Below are positions 18,254-31,721 of a DNA stretch of 64,000 nt, piece after piece. The DNA comes from Euborellia annulipes (taxonomy: Eukaryota > Arthropoda > Insecta > Dermaptera > Anisolabididae). The notes beneath the pieces were generated by a model. The model saw only the letters and a program-made list of their open reading frames with translations, was not told the DNA's origin and ran no database searches. The position numbers were made by a program, and so were the translations under genes. Position 1 is the first letter of the stretch, and each line of letters opens with the position of its first letter. The stretch is taken from positions 62,001-126,000 of the forward strand of contig JAKCPI010001711.1 of NCBI GenBank assembly GCA_023213315.1, in the 5' to 3' direction.

Positions 18254-18831
18254 CACTGTGTGTCAAAAATACTGGAACACTTTGTTTCTTCTTAAGAAGA
18301 TCTGTTCTAATCTATCTTAATGATACTGTAATTTATTAAATATTTGACCAGTGACGTCATTTCAACTTTTTCTTGGAAGGGGCAGACTCATACATTCCTA
18401 AGTAAATTTAACACAAATCCATACCATTTTAATAAATAATTACAATTTAAATAAAACAAAGACAAAACTGTGGAAAAATTTTTTTATTAACGCCAAAATT
18501 AATTCTAAAATTTTAAAATAATCTTTCCATTTCCATTTTTCTCTGTCTATTTTATTGGAAATTCCTATAAAAACAAAATTTTTAATTAATATCCAACTAA
18601 ACATATCGAGATTATGTTGATTTGTTCCTCAAATTGAAAATCGACATATTTCTCTTTATTTTATTTAAATTGTTTTAAATTGATTTAAATGATTTGTATT
18701 TGTGTTAAATTTACTTAGATATATAAGATATTTCGTATTAAATGTTTCTTGAATTAGAGTATCATTAAGGTAGATTAGAACAGGTCTTATTAAGAAGAAA
18801 CAAAATGTTAGGTTATTATTGACGCGCAGTG
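18254..18831. mobile_element. Tc1/mariner-like MITE
   Basis: An inverted repeat of about 80 bp: CACTGTGTGTCAAAAATACT followed by 'actttgtttcttcttaagaagatctgttctaatctatcttaatgatact' is mirrored at 18755-18831. It is flanked by TA on both sides (18252-18253 and 18832-18833). The middle is unrelated AT-rich sequence with no transposase. Confidence 0.75.
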
Positions 18832-19989
18832 TATTTTTGTTAGATTTTTTAATAGTAAACGCCAAAATGGCCTCCAAAAAATGCAACTGGCCCGCATGCG
18901 GCTTGCGGGTTCGATATCCCTGTTATATATTTAATCAAAAATTAATAGTCTTTTATTTTGATGCAGATGGAATAAAAATACCGCCGGAACTAGGGAGAAT
19001 GGGTATGTTTTTCTCTCTACTGGGAGGCAAGTAAAAATCTTTGCGAGAAGATTAGCCAATAGTAATTTTTTTTATTCTTGAAAGGATGACTTCTATGAGA
19101 GCATGTACGCGTGGCTATTTTTATTTTATGTTAAAATATTTAAACGAATGTTTTAAAATATTCAGTATAAAAAAAAGTGTATTTTTTGTATTTATGGATT
19201 TGCTTTGTCTTTACTGGCTAAGAGATCAGTGGGAAGAATTTTTCAATTTATTTTCCCTCTTAATTTTATTTTGGTTTTAACGAAAGCTTTTTTTTCATCC
19301 TGATAATTTAAGAATTTTTAAAATCTAATTTTATAAAAAATTCGAGTATAGAAATAATATTTGAAATTTTTTAGTATAGACTAAAAATCTTATCTTGTAC
19401 CACACCTGTGTGTGTGTGTGATAAATAAAAGTTTGAATAAAACAACATTTTTAATCAGTCATGGCTTCTTAAAAAAAAACTCGCAGACCCCCTATTGAAT
19501 TTTTTTTATTGTAGACCCCTTTACATACAATTAATTAATACATAAATACGTAAACATTAGGCTACAATTTTTTAACTAGAATTGTTTCGAGGACCCCCAG
19601 CAATCGCTTCACGGACCCCTGGGGATCAGCGCACTAAAGTTTTATATTATAATTTCAAAACGATAATTTGTATAATTTTATTTTAATCAAATACTCATTT
19701 ACCACCCTCACCAGGTGGTGTGAGTTGCCTAAGAAAAAAAACTCTAATTTAATATAGAAATAACAAAAATGCCGGAAAGCTGGGTACGAAGGAAATACGG
19801 ATTTAATATTATTTTTAAATTTAAGATAATTATTTTTGCGAGATGATTGGATCCATCCGGATTCAAGGGAGGTCCGGAATCCGCTTAGAAAAATTAAAAA
19901 TTTTCTGTCAGGATACATCATTCAATGATAAATTTTAAACTTTCATTTTGAAATTAGTCCTGACAAAAAAATATTTTCTTTTTGATAAA

Positions 19990-20918
<929 letters not shown>

Positions 20919-22189
20919 TATAGACTAGTCCACAATAATGAAGAGTATTTTGCTTAATAAATCAAGTTTATTTTACTTATAAAAAAATAAGCTTATATAT
21001 CTTTTCAGGGATATAAATTTAATAATAACATTAACAACAAATTTAATTAACAAAAATATTTGAGATCACTTTTCATGGATTAAAAGAGGCGATGCCCCCC
21101 CCCCCCCCCCTCGACCCTGACAAAATAATAAAATAAAAATATTTTACAGCGAAAACTTAAGAAATAAGAACAACTTTTGTATCGAAATGAAATTGTAAAT
21201 AATTGTATTAAAAGAAATATTATAATAATTATTCAGTAAAACAAGTTTCAGTAAAAGTATTAAAATATGCATAAAAATGCAGTATTTATGACAAAAATAT
21301 CAAGTAAATGGCTTCCAATTAAAGGTAAATCATTTCTAATTAATTGTGTTTTATTTTTGAAAGGAAATAGTGTAAAAAAAAAACAAAAAAACAAAAATTG
21401 GTCTCGTATTATAAACTAAATTTGATGTCAAAAAAAGATTCTGCAAAGCTATAGCGTTTGTCTCTTAATAAATTTTTATATTTTGAAAACGATAGTTCGA
21501 CATCTATACAAATATGATAGAGGCAAATTTTTAATTTTCGTTTTTCAAGAAAAACTGAACAAAAAGAATTATAGAAATGTTTTATTTTATATTAATAATT
21601 CGATCATAAATATGCACCTCTATGTATATTCACCAAATATGCAAAAATATGCAATGTAAAATTTGAACCATAGTGCCAAGGAGGCTTGATTCGGATGCAA
21701 AATTGGTTTTCCGGGACGTACATTTTAGCAAATAGAATATGCAATTATATAGGAATCCGGGCTTTAGTTATGATAATGAAGCCATTTTTGCAAAAGTTTT
21801 AAAAACTAGACAATCCTGAAAATTACATTAATTCGCTATTGTCTCTATTATATATATAGGCCTACAGACATTATTGGCGTAGCTAATCGGAATTTTGTGC
21901 AGAATAAGTTTTCGAATAATTTTAATTTTGGATAAAAAAATTAGAATTTTTTAAAAAATTTTCAATTAATCAAAATAATAATACTGGAATCAAATCATTT
22001 TACCAACCCCCTATTTTTTTTTTTTTTTAATTAATTAGGCCTAACATCCAAAAAGAACTGATGAAGTTTCAATATAAACCGAAAAGTTATCTTAATAATA
22101 AAATACTCTTACTTATTTGATTTATCAAAAAATATTAATTGATATTCAAATTTATAAAATTTAAAAAAATAAAAACTTTAGAATAACAA
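20919..22189. other. AT-rich DNA without recognisable genes
   Basis: A C-run of 18 at about 21096-21113 beside 'gatgcc' and 'tcgaccctgac' may be a MITE remnant. 'tataggcctacag' recurs here and elsewhere in the window. No gene, TIR pair or SINE was identified. Confidence 0.45.
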
Positions 22190-22743
22190 TTTTTATTTTC
22201 TCTTAAATATATATGTTAATATATAGAGAGAGAAAGTATTGGATTCATGTCAAAAATTCGATGTCGAGATTTTGATCGATATACACGTTTTGAGGTCCCC
22301 TGAATCCAAAAAAGTGGTTTTTAGAACATGGTCTGTGTGTGTGTGTCTGAACAAAATATTTCAAGAGTACTAGTACTTTACTGATGCACTTTTTCAGTTT
22401 TTTTTTCGAATTTCTCAAAATTCGCTTTATCCATTTTGATTAAAATTCAAAAATTAATTTTTAGATGCTCTTTCAAATGTATATTCTCATTTTTGCTCTC
22501 AAAATTGTTTGAAGCACACTTTACTCTTGTACTTCATAGGAAAGAAAGAAATGGTTGCCATGGTAACAAAATATAAATATTTTCCCATGTTTATAAATTT
22601 TACATCTTGAATTCTAATATAACGATGGAAATTAAATATATCTCGACACAAAAAAATCAGGTGTGACAAGCACAGAACACAACTTTCGATTACCGAAGGT
22701 AAGAGAAAGTTGTGTGCTGTGCGACCAGTCACATCAGATTTTT
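22190..22743 (-). mobile_element. M element, shortened
   Basis: A minus-orientation copy with (TA)n, (GA)n, core, a short (TG)n, a body with internal deletions (no 'ttgaaattttatatttaagttaggca' block), and the full palindromic tip to CATCAGATTTTT. Confidence 0.82.
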
Positions 22744-22984
22744 AAGATATATTTTTGTTATATTGTTGCTTTTCAAAAAAAAATTGACTTGTCACAAGTT
22801 TGTAAATATTTTTTTTTTTTTCAAAAATGAATTATGTCGTCTTCAAGTTGTCAGAAATACAATAGTTTCTTTCAGTGTGATAAATATAATACTATCATTC
22901 ATAATTCTACTTTAAAAATAAAATTAATTGGTCTTTACTTCAACAGTAAATGATATTTTACTACTTTTAAAGTAAAAATAATCT

Positions 22985-23063
22985 CAACAACAAATTTTTG
23001 ACATGATCGCAATATTTTCTCACTATATATTACATATATAAGTAAGAGAAAGAGAAAGTAATA
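22985..23063 (+). mobile_element. M element, terminal fragment
   Basis: Only the core end and terminus remain: 'caacaaatttttgacatgatcgcaatattttctcactatatattacatatataagtaagagaaagagaaagta'. Confidence 0.65.
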
Positions 23064-23774
23064 TCAAAGTGAGAATTTTCTAAAATTATTTATACACTCT
23101 ATTTTAGAATTGAGAAAATTTATTTTTCAATTTTGCTATAATAGAATAAAGTGGGTAGCTAATAATTTCTGAATGTTTGTAATTATTTTGCCGACTCCAT
23201 TTCGAACTTTAATTCCGCTCTTCCTCAGACAAGTAGGCCTATCGTTAAAATTTTTCTGATATTTATTTTTACTTTTTTATTTGTAAAGTCAATTGAACAT
23301 TATAAATTGCAAAGACGTCGTTAAGAAAGTTGACTAACGTTTATTTCTCAAAGGCTTCTCATAACAAAAAATTTCTATTTATTCTGGTCTATAATAATAT
23401 TAACCTGATATAATTTCAAGCAAGCCATTAAAATTTGAGGATATTCCCCCGAAGGCCAATTTTTATGCTGCTGCTTCTTTATTATTACGTTTTCAAATCT
23501 ATAAAAATATCTAAATTACTAAACTCGAATTTAGCTATTATATATTATTAATTTATCCCTCACCTTTACAATCCTAATTAACTTGAACTTAAGACAGGAC
23601 TCGTAAATTAAACCATTAATAATTCTATGATAATAACATTTGTGTGGAACGTTTAAAAATTTCTATTTATTTTATAAATAACAAAAACAAGACAAGAAAG
23701 TGAGAAGAAATCGAAGTTGAAAGAAATGAAAACATTGAAACAAACACCCGATAAGCTACCGTAACTTATAGTAA

Positions 23775-24688
23775 AAATATGGTGTGACTGGTAGCACAGA
23801 ACACAACTTTACAACTTTCGATTATCGAAGGTGCTAGTCACACCAAATTTTTTGTGTCGACATGTATTTAGTTTTCGCAATACGGTACATTCGATTTTCA
23901 AGTAAGATTTATAAGTATGGGAAAATATTTATATGGCAACCATTTCTCCTATCTTTTCTATGGAGTACAAGAGTAAAGTGGTCTTTAGAAAATTTCATTG
24001 GCAAAATTAGAATATAAATTTTAAAGAGCATCTAAAAAATAATTGATTTTTGAATTTTAATTAAAATCGTTGGAGCGAATTTTGAAAAAATCGAAAAAAC
24101 AACTGAAAAAATATAGGTCTATCAGTAAAGTAGTATATCTTTGACTGATTTTGTTCAAAAGCTTCGTGTCAAGTCCCATGGGGTGTCTAACATAAATATA
24201 AAATTGCCCCCGGGTGTGGCGTAGTAGGTAGCGTGCCTACCTCCTATATCAAACGTCGCGGGTTCGGACCCAGGCAGTCCGATGATTTTATTTAAGCCAT
24301 TTGGATACCAGATGGCTTAAATAGAAATGCCTGACACCACAATAGATATATTCTCTACAACGGTTATCGTCTAAAGTCTTATATGGCCTAAGTTGCCGAA
24401 AAGACTGCGTGAATGTGTGTGTGAGTGTGAGTGTGAATGAGAAAAAAGTGTGAATGTTTAAAAAAAAAAAAAAAAATATAAAATTTCAATCTCCTAGCTC
24501 TTTCCGTTTTTGAGATATTTTGTTCACAGACACAAAGGCGGACCATGTCGTGAAAACCACTTTTTTGGATTCAGGGAACCTCAAAACGTGTATATCCATC
24601 AAAATCTCGACATTGAATTTTTGACATGAATCCAATACTTTCTCTCTATATATATTAACTTATATATAGAGGTAAGAGAAAGTAAAAA
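23775..24688 (+). mobile_element. M element interrupted by a SINE
   Basis: It starts 'aaatatggtgtgactgg' and keeps a short palindromic tip and the body. It is broken at 24206 by SINE S1 (24207-24478), then resumes 'ataaaatttcaatctcctagctc', core, (TA)n and AAGAGAAAGTAAAAA. The SINE is flanked on both sides by the same phrase 'aaatataaaatt', a target duplication of about 11-12 bp, as expected for LINE-driven insertion. Confidence 0.82.
24207..24478 (+). repeat. tRNA-derived SINE S1, full length
   Basis: The best copy. The head is 'ggtgtggcgtagtaggtagcgtgcc' (A box) and 'cgcgggttcggacccaggcagtccg' (B box), the tRNA-like promoter of RNA polymerase III. The body contains 'gatgattttatttaagccatttggataccagatggcttaaatag', 'ggttatcgtctaaagtcttatatggcc' and 'gttgccgaaaagactg'. 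The tail is (TGTG/AGTG)n, then 'gaatgagaaaaaagtgtgaatgttt' and poly(A). The tRNA of origin was not determined. Confidence 0.88.
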
Positions 24689-25339
24689 TAATTTTTTATA
24701 TTTAATAAAGAATTTAAAAGTTGCATTGCAAATTAAAGATCTCCGACAGAAACAGTGACTTTATTAAATAAGAACTTTTGGCTATAGAAACATCTGATAG
24801 TAACCAACAATATCAAAATGCTATTCTCTAAACAAAATTTTAACAGCCACGTTAGTTAGCATGTTGCTTTTATCTCAAAGCTGTCAATATCATAATCTTA
24901 CTTTTTGGTTAAAGACACCATTTTGATGCATTAAATAGGGCGTTAAAATATTAAAGGCACCCCTCCACATGACATTAATTTTTAACACTATCTATACTCT
25001 TTGGCATTAAAGTTTTTATTTACAGAATAACAATTTGAGGCAAGGAGGTGTTAAAATGAATTAACGCTGATTTCATGTTAAAAATTAACATTTTTGCTTA
25101 AAGAATAGTCCTGATAATAAATTATTTCTATCTCATCTCGAAAGAAGTAGTATTTTTTTTAAATAAAAATATTCATAAAATATTGCGAAATCGAGACAAG
25201 ATGTTGATATATTTTGGCCAAAATAAAGTTTCCAACAAAAATTTATTAGCTAAATATTTTTCGAGATCTATATATTTGAATAAGATAATAGTATTCAAAA
25301 TACCTCGATTCGGACTAAACAAGTCATAGATATATTTAA

Positions 25340-25580
25340 CAAGACTGTGAGTGTTTTTATTGGTGAGGCCAAACATCCATGGCCTTCGGGAATCGAACCC
25401 AGGATCTCCGCCTTTCCGGGGCATAGGCATGCTGTCTATTGCACCAGGTCAGGTCGAGGGTCCGGTGGCCTGGTGCAATGGATAGCACGCCTATGCCCCG
25501 GAAAGGCGGAGATCCTGGGTTTGATTCCCGGGGGCCATGGGATGTTTGGCCTCACCAATAAAAAACACTCACAGTCTTGT
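25340..25580. repeat. tRNA-like palindrome (second SINE type, head to head)
   Basis: The + arm reads 'ggtccggtggcctggtgcaatggatagcacgcctatgccccggaaaggcggagatcctgggtttgattcccgggggcc'. It has an A-box-like tggtgcaatggatagcacg and a B-box-like gggtttgattccc, as in a tRNA gene or SINE head. The mirror image lies immediately upstream (25373-25447). Both arms continue outward through 'gaggccaaacatcc(c/a)atgg' and 'gactgtgagtgttttt.attggtgagg'. A true tRNA is unlikely because the acceptor arm cannot be closed confidently. Confidence 0.6.
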
Positions 25581-26094
25581 TAAAAAATTTATTATTTTTT
25601 TTTCCAAATATATGGCAAATAACCTCTAGCTACTACATTATACAAATATGCATCTCTCTTTTGCCCTTGAAGATAGGAATATATTTCTCAGAAAAATTTT
25701 AATCAAAATCTAAAGAATAAATAAAAATAAGGCAATCCATGCCGAAAATAACAAAAATAATTTGAATAAAAAGATTGTATTAAATTATATGATAGAGCAT
25801 AGATTTAAATAAGGAACAAATTCTAAGAAAAATCCATATTGTATTGGTAACCCCTATTCGATCAGTAATACTGTCAGTATTGATCGTGTAGGATGATGAA
25901 TGAGATTAATATTAAATGATTGAAGAAAGAAGTAATATTGGGTGTAAGGGAGTAAGTAAACATCTCATGTGAGGAGATTAGAGAAAGAGAGAATTCTAAA
26001 AAAACTAACGAAGATAAAATTTCTGTAATTATATAGAGAAGCAGGAATATACAATTAAGAAGTGGTGATAACTTTGAGAGGAAGGGCTGCCTCT

Positions 26095-26226
26095 AGCCAA
26101 AAAGAAATTATTCCGAATGCTACATAAATTTTCCGCAGACGTTTCGGTGCACTATAGAGCACTAATAAATGCACCGAAACCTCTCCGGAAAATTGTTGTA
26201 GCATTCAGAATAATTTCTTTTTGGGT
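26095..26226. repeat. Fold-back element H-like, copy 4
   Basis: The arms 'ccaaaaagaaattattccgaatgctacataaattttccgcagacgtttcggtgca' and its mirror 'tgcaccgaaacctctccggaaaattgttgtagcattcagaataatttctttttgg' are separated by about 20 bp. GAAAC is present but the CTGANGA box is not, so it is a short, decayed relative. Confidence 0.55.
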
Positions 26227-26484
26227 AAAATTATATTTCTAATAAAATTATTAGAGTGTTAGAAAAAGTTTTTTTTTTTTTTTAATTTATTTAACTTCTT
26301 TTTCTGCATTAGAAAAAGAGTTTAAGATAAGAAACTTTTTAATGTAATTGTTAAAAGTGAGATGAAATGTTTATAAAAAGTTTTTTTTTTTTTTTTTAAG
26401 GCTGCTATGTCAATAGAAGTTATCTACTAATATTAAGCTTATATAGTCTAAATTGAGATTTGATAAATTTTTGTTAAAAACATC

Positions 26485-26800
26485 GAGCTCTAGTGGCCGA
26501 TTTAGGCACAGACGGAGGAGGCCGAGGCGGCCTCTGGCTAGCAGCAACCTCCGGCACGGGGAGGCCGATTCAGGAGATCAAGAACTGAGATTCCCCTCCC
26601 AATTATTTTGGGTCAGGCCGATGCAAATATTATATTTTATTAGCCGATATATTGCAGTTTTAATAATTGAAGAAAGAGCAAAGTAAAGATTAAAGCGAAA
26701 AGTGAAACAAAAATTTTGAAAAGAGTAGGACAGAAAAAAATTCAAGTAGGAAATATAAAAATATCACTAATACCCAAAGTTGATCTAGTCTTCACTTATT
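26485..26800. repeat. Interspersed repeat R3, copy 1
   Basis: The right two thirds match 33380-33620: 'cgatatattgcagtt', 'agcaaagtaaagattaaagcgaaaagtgaaac', 'gaaatataaaaatatcac(t)aataccc(a/g)aa(g/a)ttg'. The left end 'tagtggccgatttaggcac' looks like a decayed hAT terminus (CAGTGGCGGATTTAGG). A GC-rich patch ('ggaggaggccgaggcggcc') gives a misleading Arg-rich frame. No gene was recognised. Confidence 0.5.
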
Positions 26801-26901
26801 TTTTTGAAAAATAAAAAAAAAAAAAATTTTACTCGTATAGGCCTACTATAAATTAAATATTTCCTCGGGATTCTATCTGTTTTATAAATTCTGTAACTCT
26901 A

Positions 26902-27142
26902 ATTGAATCGTTTATTTCAGAAACCACCTAAGTGTGCTTTTTTCAACTTTCGGAAAACTAAAGAAAACTGTTTTGCAGTTTAAGTATAGGTCTAGTCTCC
27001 TTCAAATATTTTTTTACCAAATCAAAAACATGCTATTGGGATAATCTAAAAGATGTATTTACCTTTAAATTGTACAATAGCACTAAAAACACATGATTTG
27101 AAATTTTGTCGCTTAGGTGGTTTCTGAAATAAACGATTCAAT
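26902..27142. mobile_element. 240-bp TIR MITE, copy 1
   Basis: Perfect terminal inverted repeats of about 30 bp: ATTGAATCGTTTATTTCAGA followed by AACCACCTAAG, mirrored at 27112-27142. The sister at 41084-41336 is about 95 percent alike along its length, so this family moved relatively recently. Superfamily not determined; TA flanks are possible. Confidence 0.85.
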
Positions 27143-27275
27143 TGAATTTAACTATTGTCTGCAAATAAATATTAACATATGAAACTATTATTGAAGTTCT
27201 TTTAAAATGTTCAAAAAAATCTTTTTGAGCCTATAGATATTTTATTATATTTTATTTTTGGCATTTATTTAAAAT

Positions 27276-27556
27276 AAAAATCTGGTGTGACTGGTCGACC
27301 CACCAGATTTTTTGTGTTGAGATATATTTAGTTACCGACAGTAGGGTACATTTGAATTCAAGATGTAAAATTTATAAGTTTGGGAAAATATTTATTAGTA
27401 TAAGGGTATTTTATGGCTGGTGGAATTTGTATCAGGAATGAAAGTTGGAAGAAAAATGCAGCCAGAATTTTTTCTTTAAAAATATAGTATTTCAACAGCT
27501 AGCTGACGTTTCGGCTTTGGTCAAAGCCATCCTCGGAGCTGCTGTTGGTCTTCATA

Positions 27557-27587
<31 letters not shown>

Positions 27588-28181
27588 ATTCTTTTTTTTT
27601 TTCTCTCACACCCCCCCCCCCCCCCACCCCCCCCCCCCCTCTCTTCCCTCACCCCCTCTTATACACAACTTATACTATATATTATTTTTAAAAATAAAAA
27701 ATTTTGATGAATGTATATTTATTTAGTTTTTTTTATTTTTATTTAATTTAATAAAAAAACTGTCTGCTTTGGGGCCCCCCCCGCGCGGGTGGGTTGGGGG
27801 GGTGGGCTTCCCGCCCCTTCATATACATTTATTTTGAATTGAAAAAATATATTTTTAAAGAAAAAATTCTGGCTGCATTTTTCTTCCAACTTTCATTCGA
27901 TTTTGTTCAAAAGCTTCGTGTCAGGTCCCATGGAGGTGCCTAACTTAAATATAAAATTTCAACCTCCTAGGTCTTTTCGTTCTTGAGATATCTTGTTCAC
28001 AGACACACAGACAGACAGACACACACAGTCAGACCATGTCGTGAAAACCACTTTTTTGGATTCAGGGGACCTCAAAACGTGAAGATCCATCAAAATCTCG
28101 ACATCGAATTTTTGACATGAATCCAATACTTTCTCTCTATATATATACATTACATATATACATAGGTAAGAGAAAGTAAAA
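27276..28181 (+). mobile_element. M element interrupted by a fold-back element
   Basis: 27276-27408 has AATCTGGTGTGACTGG, a collapsed tip, and 'gtgttgagatatatttagttaccgacag...gggaaaatattta'. 27894-28181 continues with 'gattttgttcaaaagcttcgtgtcaggtccca', (ACAG)n at 28000-28035, core, (TA)n and AAGAGAAAGTAAAAA. The part of the body between them is missing, so insertion was accompanied or followed by deletion. Confidence 0.8.
27409..27893. repeat. Fold-back element H, copy 5, with T/C-rich insert
   Basis: The same arm as copy 2: 'gtataagggtattttatgg.tggtggaatttgtatcaggaatgaaagttggaagaaaaatgcagcc', mirrored at 27845-27893. The left arm has the minus-strand GGCTTTGACCAAAGCC-GAAACGTC block. Between the arms lies a long T-run, then C-runs (27605-27660) and 'ggggccccccccgcgcgggtgggttggggggg', an unrelated low-complexity insert. 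Confidence 0.65.
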
Positions 28182-29451
28182 ATTTTAATAGGAGAAATTT
28201 AATCTATTTTGGATCAGGCCCTCATTTATTATTGTGTTCTATACATTTTATAAATTTTGATGTGAAGTAAAAAATATCTCTTATCTAATAGTAGGCCTAT
28301 GCATTGTAAAGCGCCACCAAAATCGCGAACATCTCGCCACTGTAGTTTTTTTTTTTTTTTTTTATTTGAATTTGTAATCAGCAGATAATAAAATATATAG
28401 GCTAATTTTTTTCTTTTAAATCTCTCCATTTCTTGGTTAATTCTTTAAGATATTATTCGAAATGAAATAAACTAGAAAAAATTTTCATTTTAATTTCCAG
28501 AGCTTATCTGGCTGATAAGTATGCGAAATTTGTTACTTGTTTATTTTTTTTTCACTTTATCTTCAAAACGAAAATATAAAATTTTTAGAGTTTAAAAATC
28601 TTAATTAAAATTTTCGTTTATTTTATTTAATTCCGAATCTTTATAATTAAAACCGAGAAAACAACTACTAGAAATTTCATTACGAATTTTTATTTAATTT
28701 TACGTTAAAAATAAAATAGTTTATATAAATAAAATTCTTCTATAGGAAAAGTAGCTTTGTCCTAATTTTTTTCCCAAAAAAACTCAAAATCTACCCCTGT
28801 ATTTTAGGTTTATAAATGACTAATAATATTTAATATCTTGATCTCCCTTCCCTTTGGCATCGCTTCTGAATTCAATATTGACTTTAATAGATAAATCAAT
28901 GAATGGATATAAAGTGATATGGGGGAGGGGCGGGATTTGTTTTGAATAAAAATGAATGGCCCTTTTTTCACCTGAACATGAATGGAATGGAAAATATTTT
29001 GCTTACCCTAAGGGAAGGACGAGAGAATCTAAGGTAAAAAAAAAGAATGCTCCCAAAGGTATAATCATATCTTTAAGGAAGAAAAGGACAGTTCGGCAAA
29101 CATCTAATTTCGGGACTTAATTATCTGCCCGAGGGAATTGAGGGCGTTGTGAGGAATACAAATGCCTCATTCCAGGCCAAGAGCTTTTGCCACAATTAAA
29201 CCGGGACAGTGCTGACAGAATAGTAAATGGAACGGATTTAAAATTTAACCTCCGAACAATTTTCAAAGTGCCAAACCAACTAATGTATCTTATATCGAAC
29301 TATATATAAAAAAAAACTTAAAAATAGATCAAAAAACATTTAAAGACGAGGCATTTAAATTTTATAATTAAAACGACATTATCAAAATCAATTCATATTT
29401 GAAAATTTGTGGGGAGTAGAATGAGTTTCAAAGAAAGTTCCATCCATGCAT
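28182..29451. other. AT-rich DNA without recognisable genes
   Basis: Mostly AT-rich. A better-balanced patch at about 28960-29270 ('ttatctgcccgagggaattgagggcgttgtgagg', 'ccgggacagtgctgacag') could be conserved non-coding DNA or an old repeat. Its frames are short and I do not call an exon. Confidence 0.4.
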
Positions 29452-30074
29452 TTTTACTTTCTCTTACATATATTGTATATGTTAATATATATAGAGAGAA
29501 AGTATTGGATTCATGGCGAAAATTTGATGTTGAGTTTTTGATGGATATACACGTTTTGAAGTCCCCTGAATCCAAAAAAAGTGGTTTGTCTGAGAACAAA
29601 ATATCTCAAGAACGAAAAGAGCTAGGAATTTGAAATTTTATATTTAAGTTAGGCACCCCATATGAGACGTGACACGAAGCTTTTTAAACAAAATCAGACC
29701 ACAGAGTACTAGTACTTTACTGATGCACTTTTTCAGTTTTTTTTTTTTTTTTTTTCGATTTTCTCAAAATTCGCTCCAACGATTTTGATTAAAATTCAAA
29801 AATAAATTATTTTTTAGATGCTTTTTAAAATTTATATTCTCATTTTGCATTTGAAATCTTCTGAAGACCGCTTTACTCTTGTACTTCATAGGACTTGAAT
29901 TCAAATGTACCACAAATACACAAATAATTAGAAATTTAAGTCTATCAATAACTGTCGGAACCTAAATAAATGTCGACACAAAAAATCTGGCGCGACAAGC
30001 AGCAGAACACAAGTTTCGATTACCGAAGGTAAGAGAAAGTTGTGTGCTATGCGACCAGTCACAACAGATTTTTT
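29452..30074 (-). mobile_element. M element
   Basis: A minus-orientation copy, TTTTTACTTTCTCTTACATA to ACAACAGATTTTT. The (TCTG)n block has nearly vanished (one 'gtctgag' left), the opposite state to the copy at 19990. There is a T-run of 19 at 29737, and the segment with 'ggttgccatggtaac' is missing. Confidence 0.82.
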
Positions 30075-30475
30075 TGGTGATTGCCATCAAAAGGATTTCT
30101 AAAGATTAAAGAAATTAGCAAAAAGCTATTTTGAATCAAAGGGAAATTATTATTAGAAATTTAAGTCTACCAATAAATATTTTTTTTTTTTTTTTAATAA
30201 AAATGGGCAAAAAAAAATTTTTTGAGAGGAAAAACTTAAATAGAGAAAATTTTTAATTTGCTCAACTAATTAGATATTTTTGAACGGTTTCTGATTCAAG
30301 AATATCTAGAAGGATGCATAAAAGAGCAGAAGTCTTCGTTCGGGTAATTCGAGGTTGCCAATTTTAATTTTTGAGAGAAATGCGAAGAAAAACAATGTAG
30401 GCCATTCGATTGGGCATGAAAGAATTAGCTCAGGTAACTCTAGTTCGCCATATAATGACAAAAAATAAGCTCTTG

Positions 30476-30645
30476 AGTTGGCTTAAATAAGAATGCCTGG
30501 ACCCCAAATATGTATATTAATCAAAAACGGATATCGTAAAAGTCTTATATGGCCTGAATTGCCGAAAAGACTGTGTGTGAATTTGTGGTGTGAGTATGAG
30601 TGTGAATGAGAAAAAAGTGTGAATGTTTAAAAAAAAAAAAAAAGC
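30476..30645 (+). repeat. tRNA-derived SINE S1, 5' truncated
   Basis: It keeps 'ggcttaaataagaatgcctggacccc', 'cgtaaaagtcttatatggcctgaattgccgaaaagactg', the (TG)n-rich tail and 'gagaaaaaagtgtgaatgttt' with poly(A). The tRNA-like head is gone. Confidence 0.75.
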
Positions 30646-31721
30646 TCTTGAGGTGGTAGAGTGTTTTATTTATTAACAAATCAAATTTAATAAAACCAAA
30701 TTCACCAAGTATAATAAAAATTCGATCGGAACTTTATGCGAATCGATACAAAATTTTTGGAGATTGCATGTCGGAGAATATTATTTATAAGTAAAAATTT
30801 ATTTAGCAGAGATGTTTTGAAGTGAATATTCTTGATCGTAGTAAAAGAAGGTTCTACCAAAATGAAAAACCTTCATATAAAAATTACTTTTCGATCTCAT
30901 TTCGAGATAATTTTATTATCTCATCTTCAGTCATTAATCGAATATTTGCATCAAAGGTACAGTACAGCATATAAACTTTTTTTTTTTTTTAATGAATAAA
31001 CTTTAATTAAATGCTTTTCAAAATCTATTCATTTGAATAAAATATTATACATCGATTTAGACTTAACAAATCATAGAAATATTTAGTACAATTTGTGTGT
31101 GTTGGGAAGTCAAATGTCTCATGGCCCAAAAACAATTTCACTAACAAAAATTGTTAAATAAATTTTAAAGTATCCATGAAAGAGGCGAAGTATATGAGGC
31201 TTTTTATTTTAGTGGAAACTGAGATCAAAAATTATTTAATTTATAGGAGGCGATTAACCGAGGGGGGAAAACAGTTAAGCTCATAATCCTGAGTTGAAGA
31301 CAACTGAAATTCAAATTCAAATATTAACTATTCAACTATATTTGTAAGGAGGAAGGAAACGGGAATCCACCTCAGTATTATTCCCATGAAAGATACCTCT
31401 CAGATTAACCACAAGGTTCATGACACTAAAGACTGAAGAGAGGCCCTAGTGTAGTCAAAGAAGAGCTTGCTGATTAATCCATTTCGTAAAATAAAGACAA
31501 AATTTTGTATGCGACCCATTTACAGTCAATAATAACAAAGTTCTTTTAATCTTTTCCGCAATCTGTCTATAGGCTATTTATTTAAATTAGTCAATATAAT
31601 TTAAAACAATTTTAGAGTTAAAAACGAGATAAAGTTCTGAAACTTAAAGAAGGGGATTAAACAAATCTAATAAACCTGACGATAAAATTTCGAGAACACT
31701 GTTATATTTATATTACTAGCC
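30646..31721. other. Low-complexity DNA without recognisable genes
   Basis: AT-rich. 'cttttcgatctcatttcgagataattttattatctcatcttcag' (30888-30931) has the wording of fold-back arms but no partner was found. No exon or element boundary was seen. Confidence 0.4.

Noticed and set aside
25340..25580. Functional tRNA gene
   Set aside because: A- and B-box-like motifs are present but the acceptor arm cannot be closed and the sequence forms a palindrome with its mirror; a SINE-like origin is more likely.
27445..27726. 93-codon frame rich in Phe and Pro
   Set aside because: T- and C-runs inserted in a fold-back element.
29037..29075. Possible minus-strand micro-exon before GTAAGC
   Set aside because: Would be about 21 nt with a marginal acceptor and no link in phase to other candidates.
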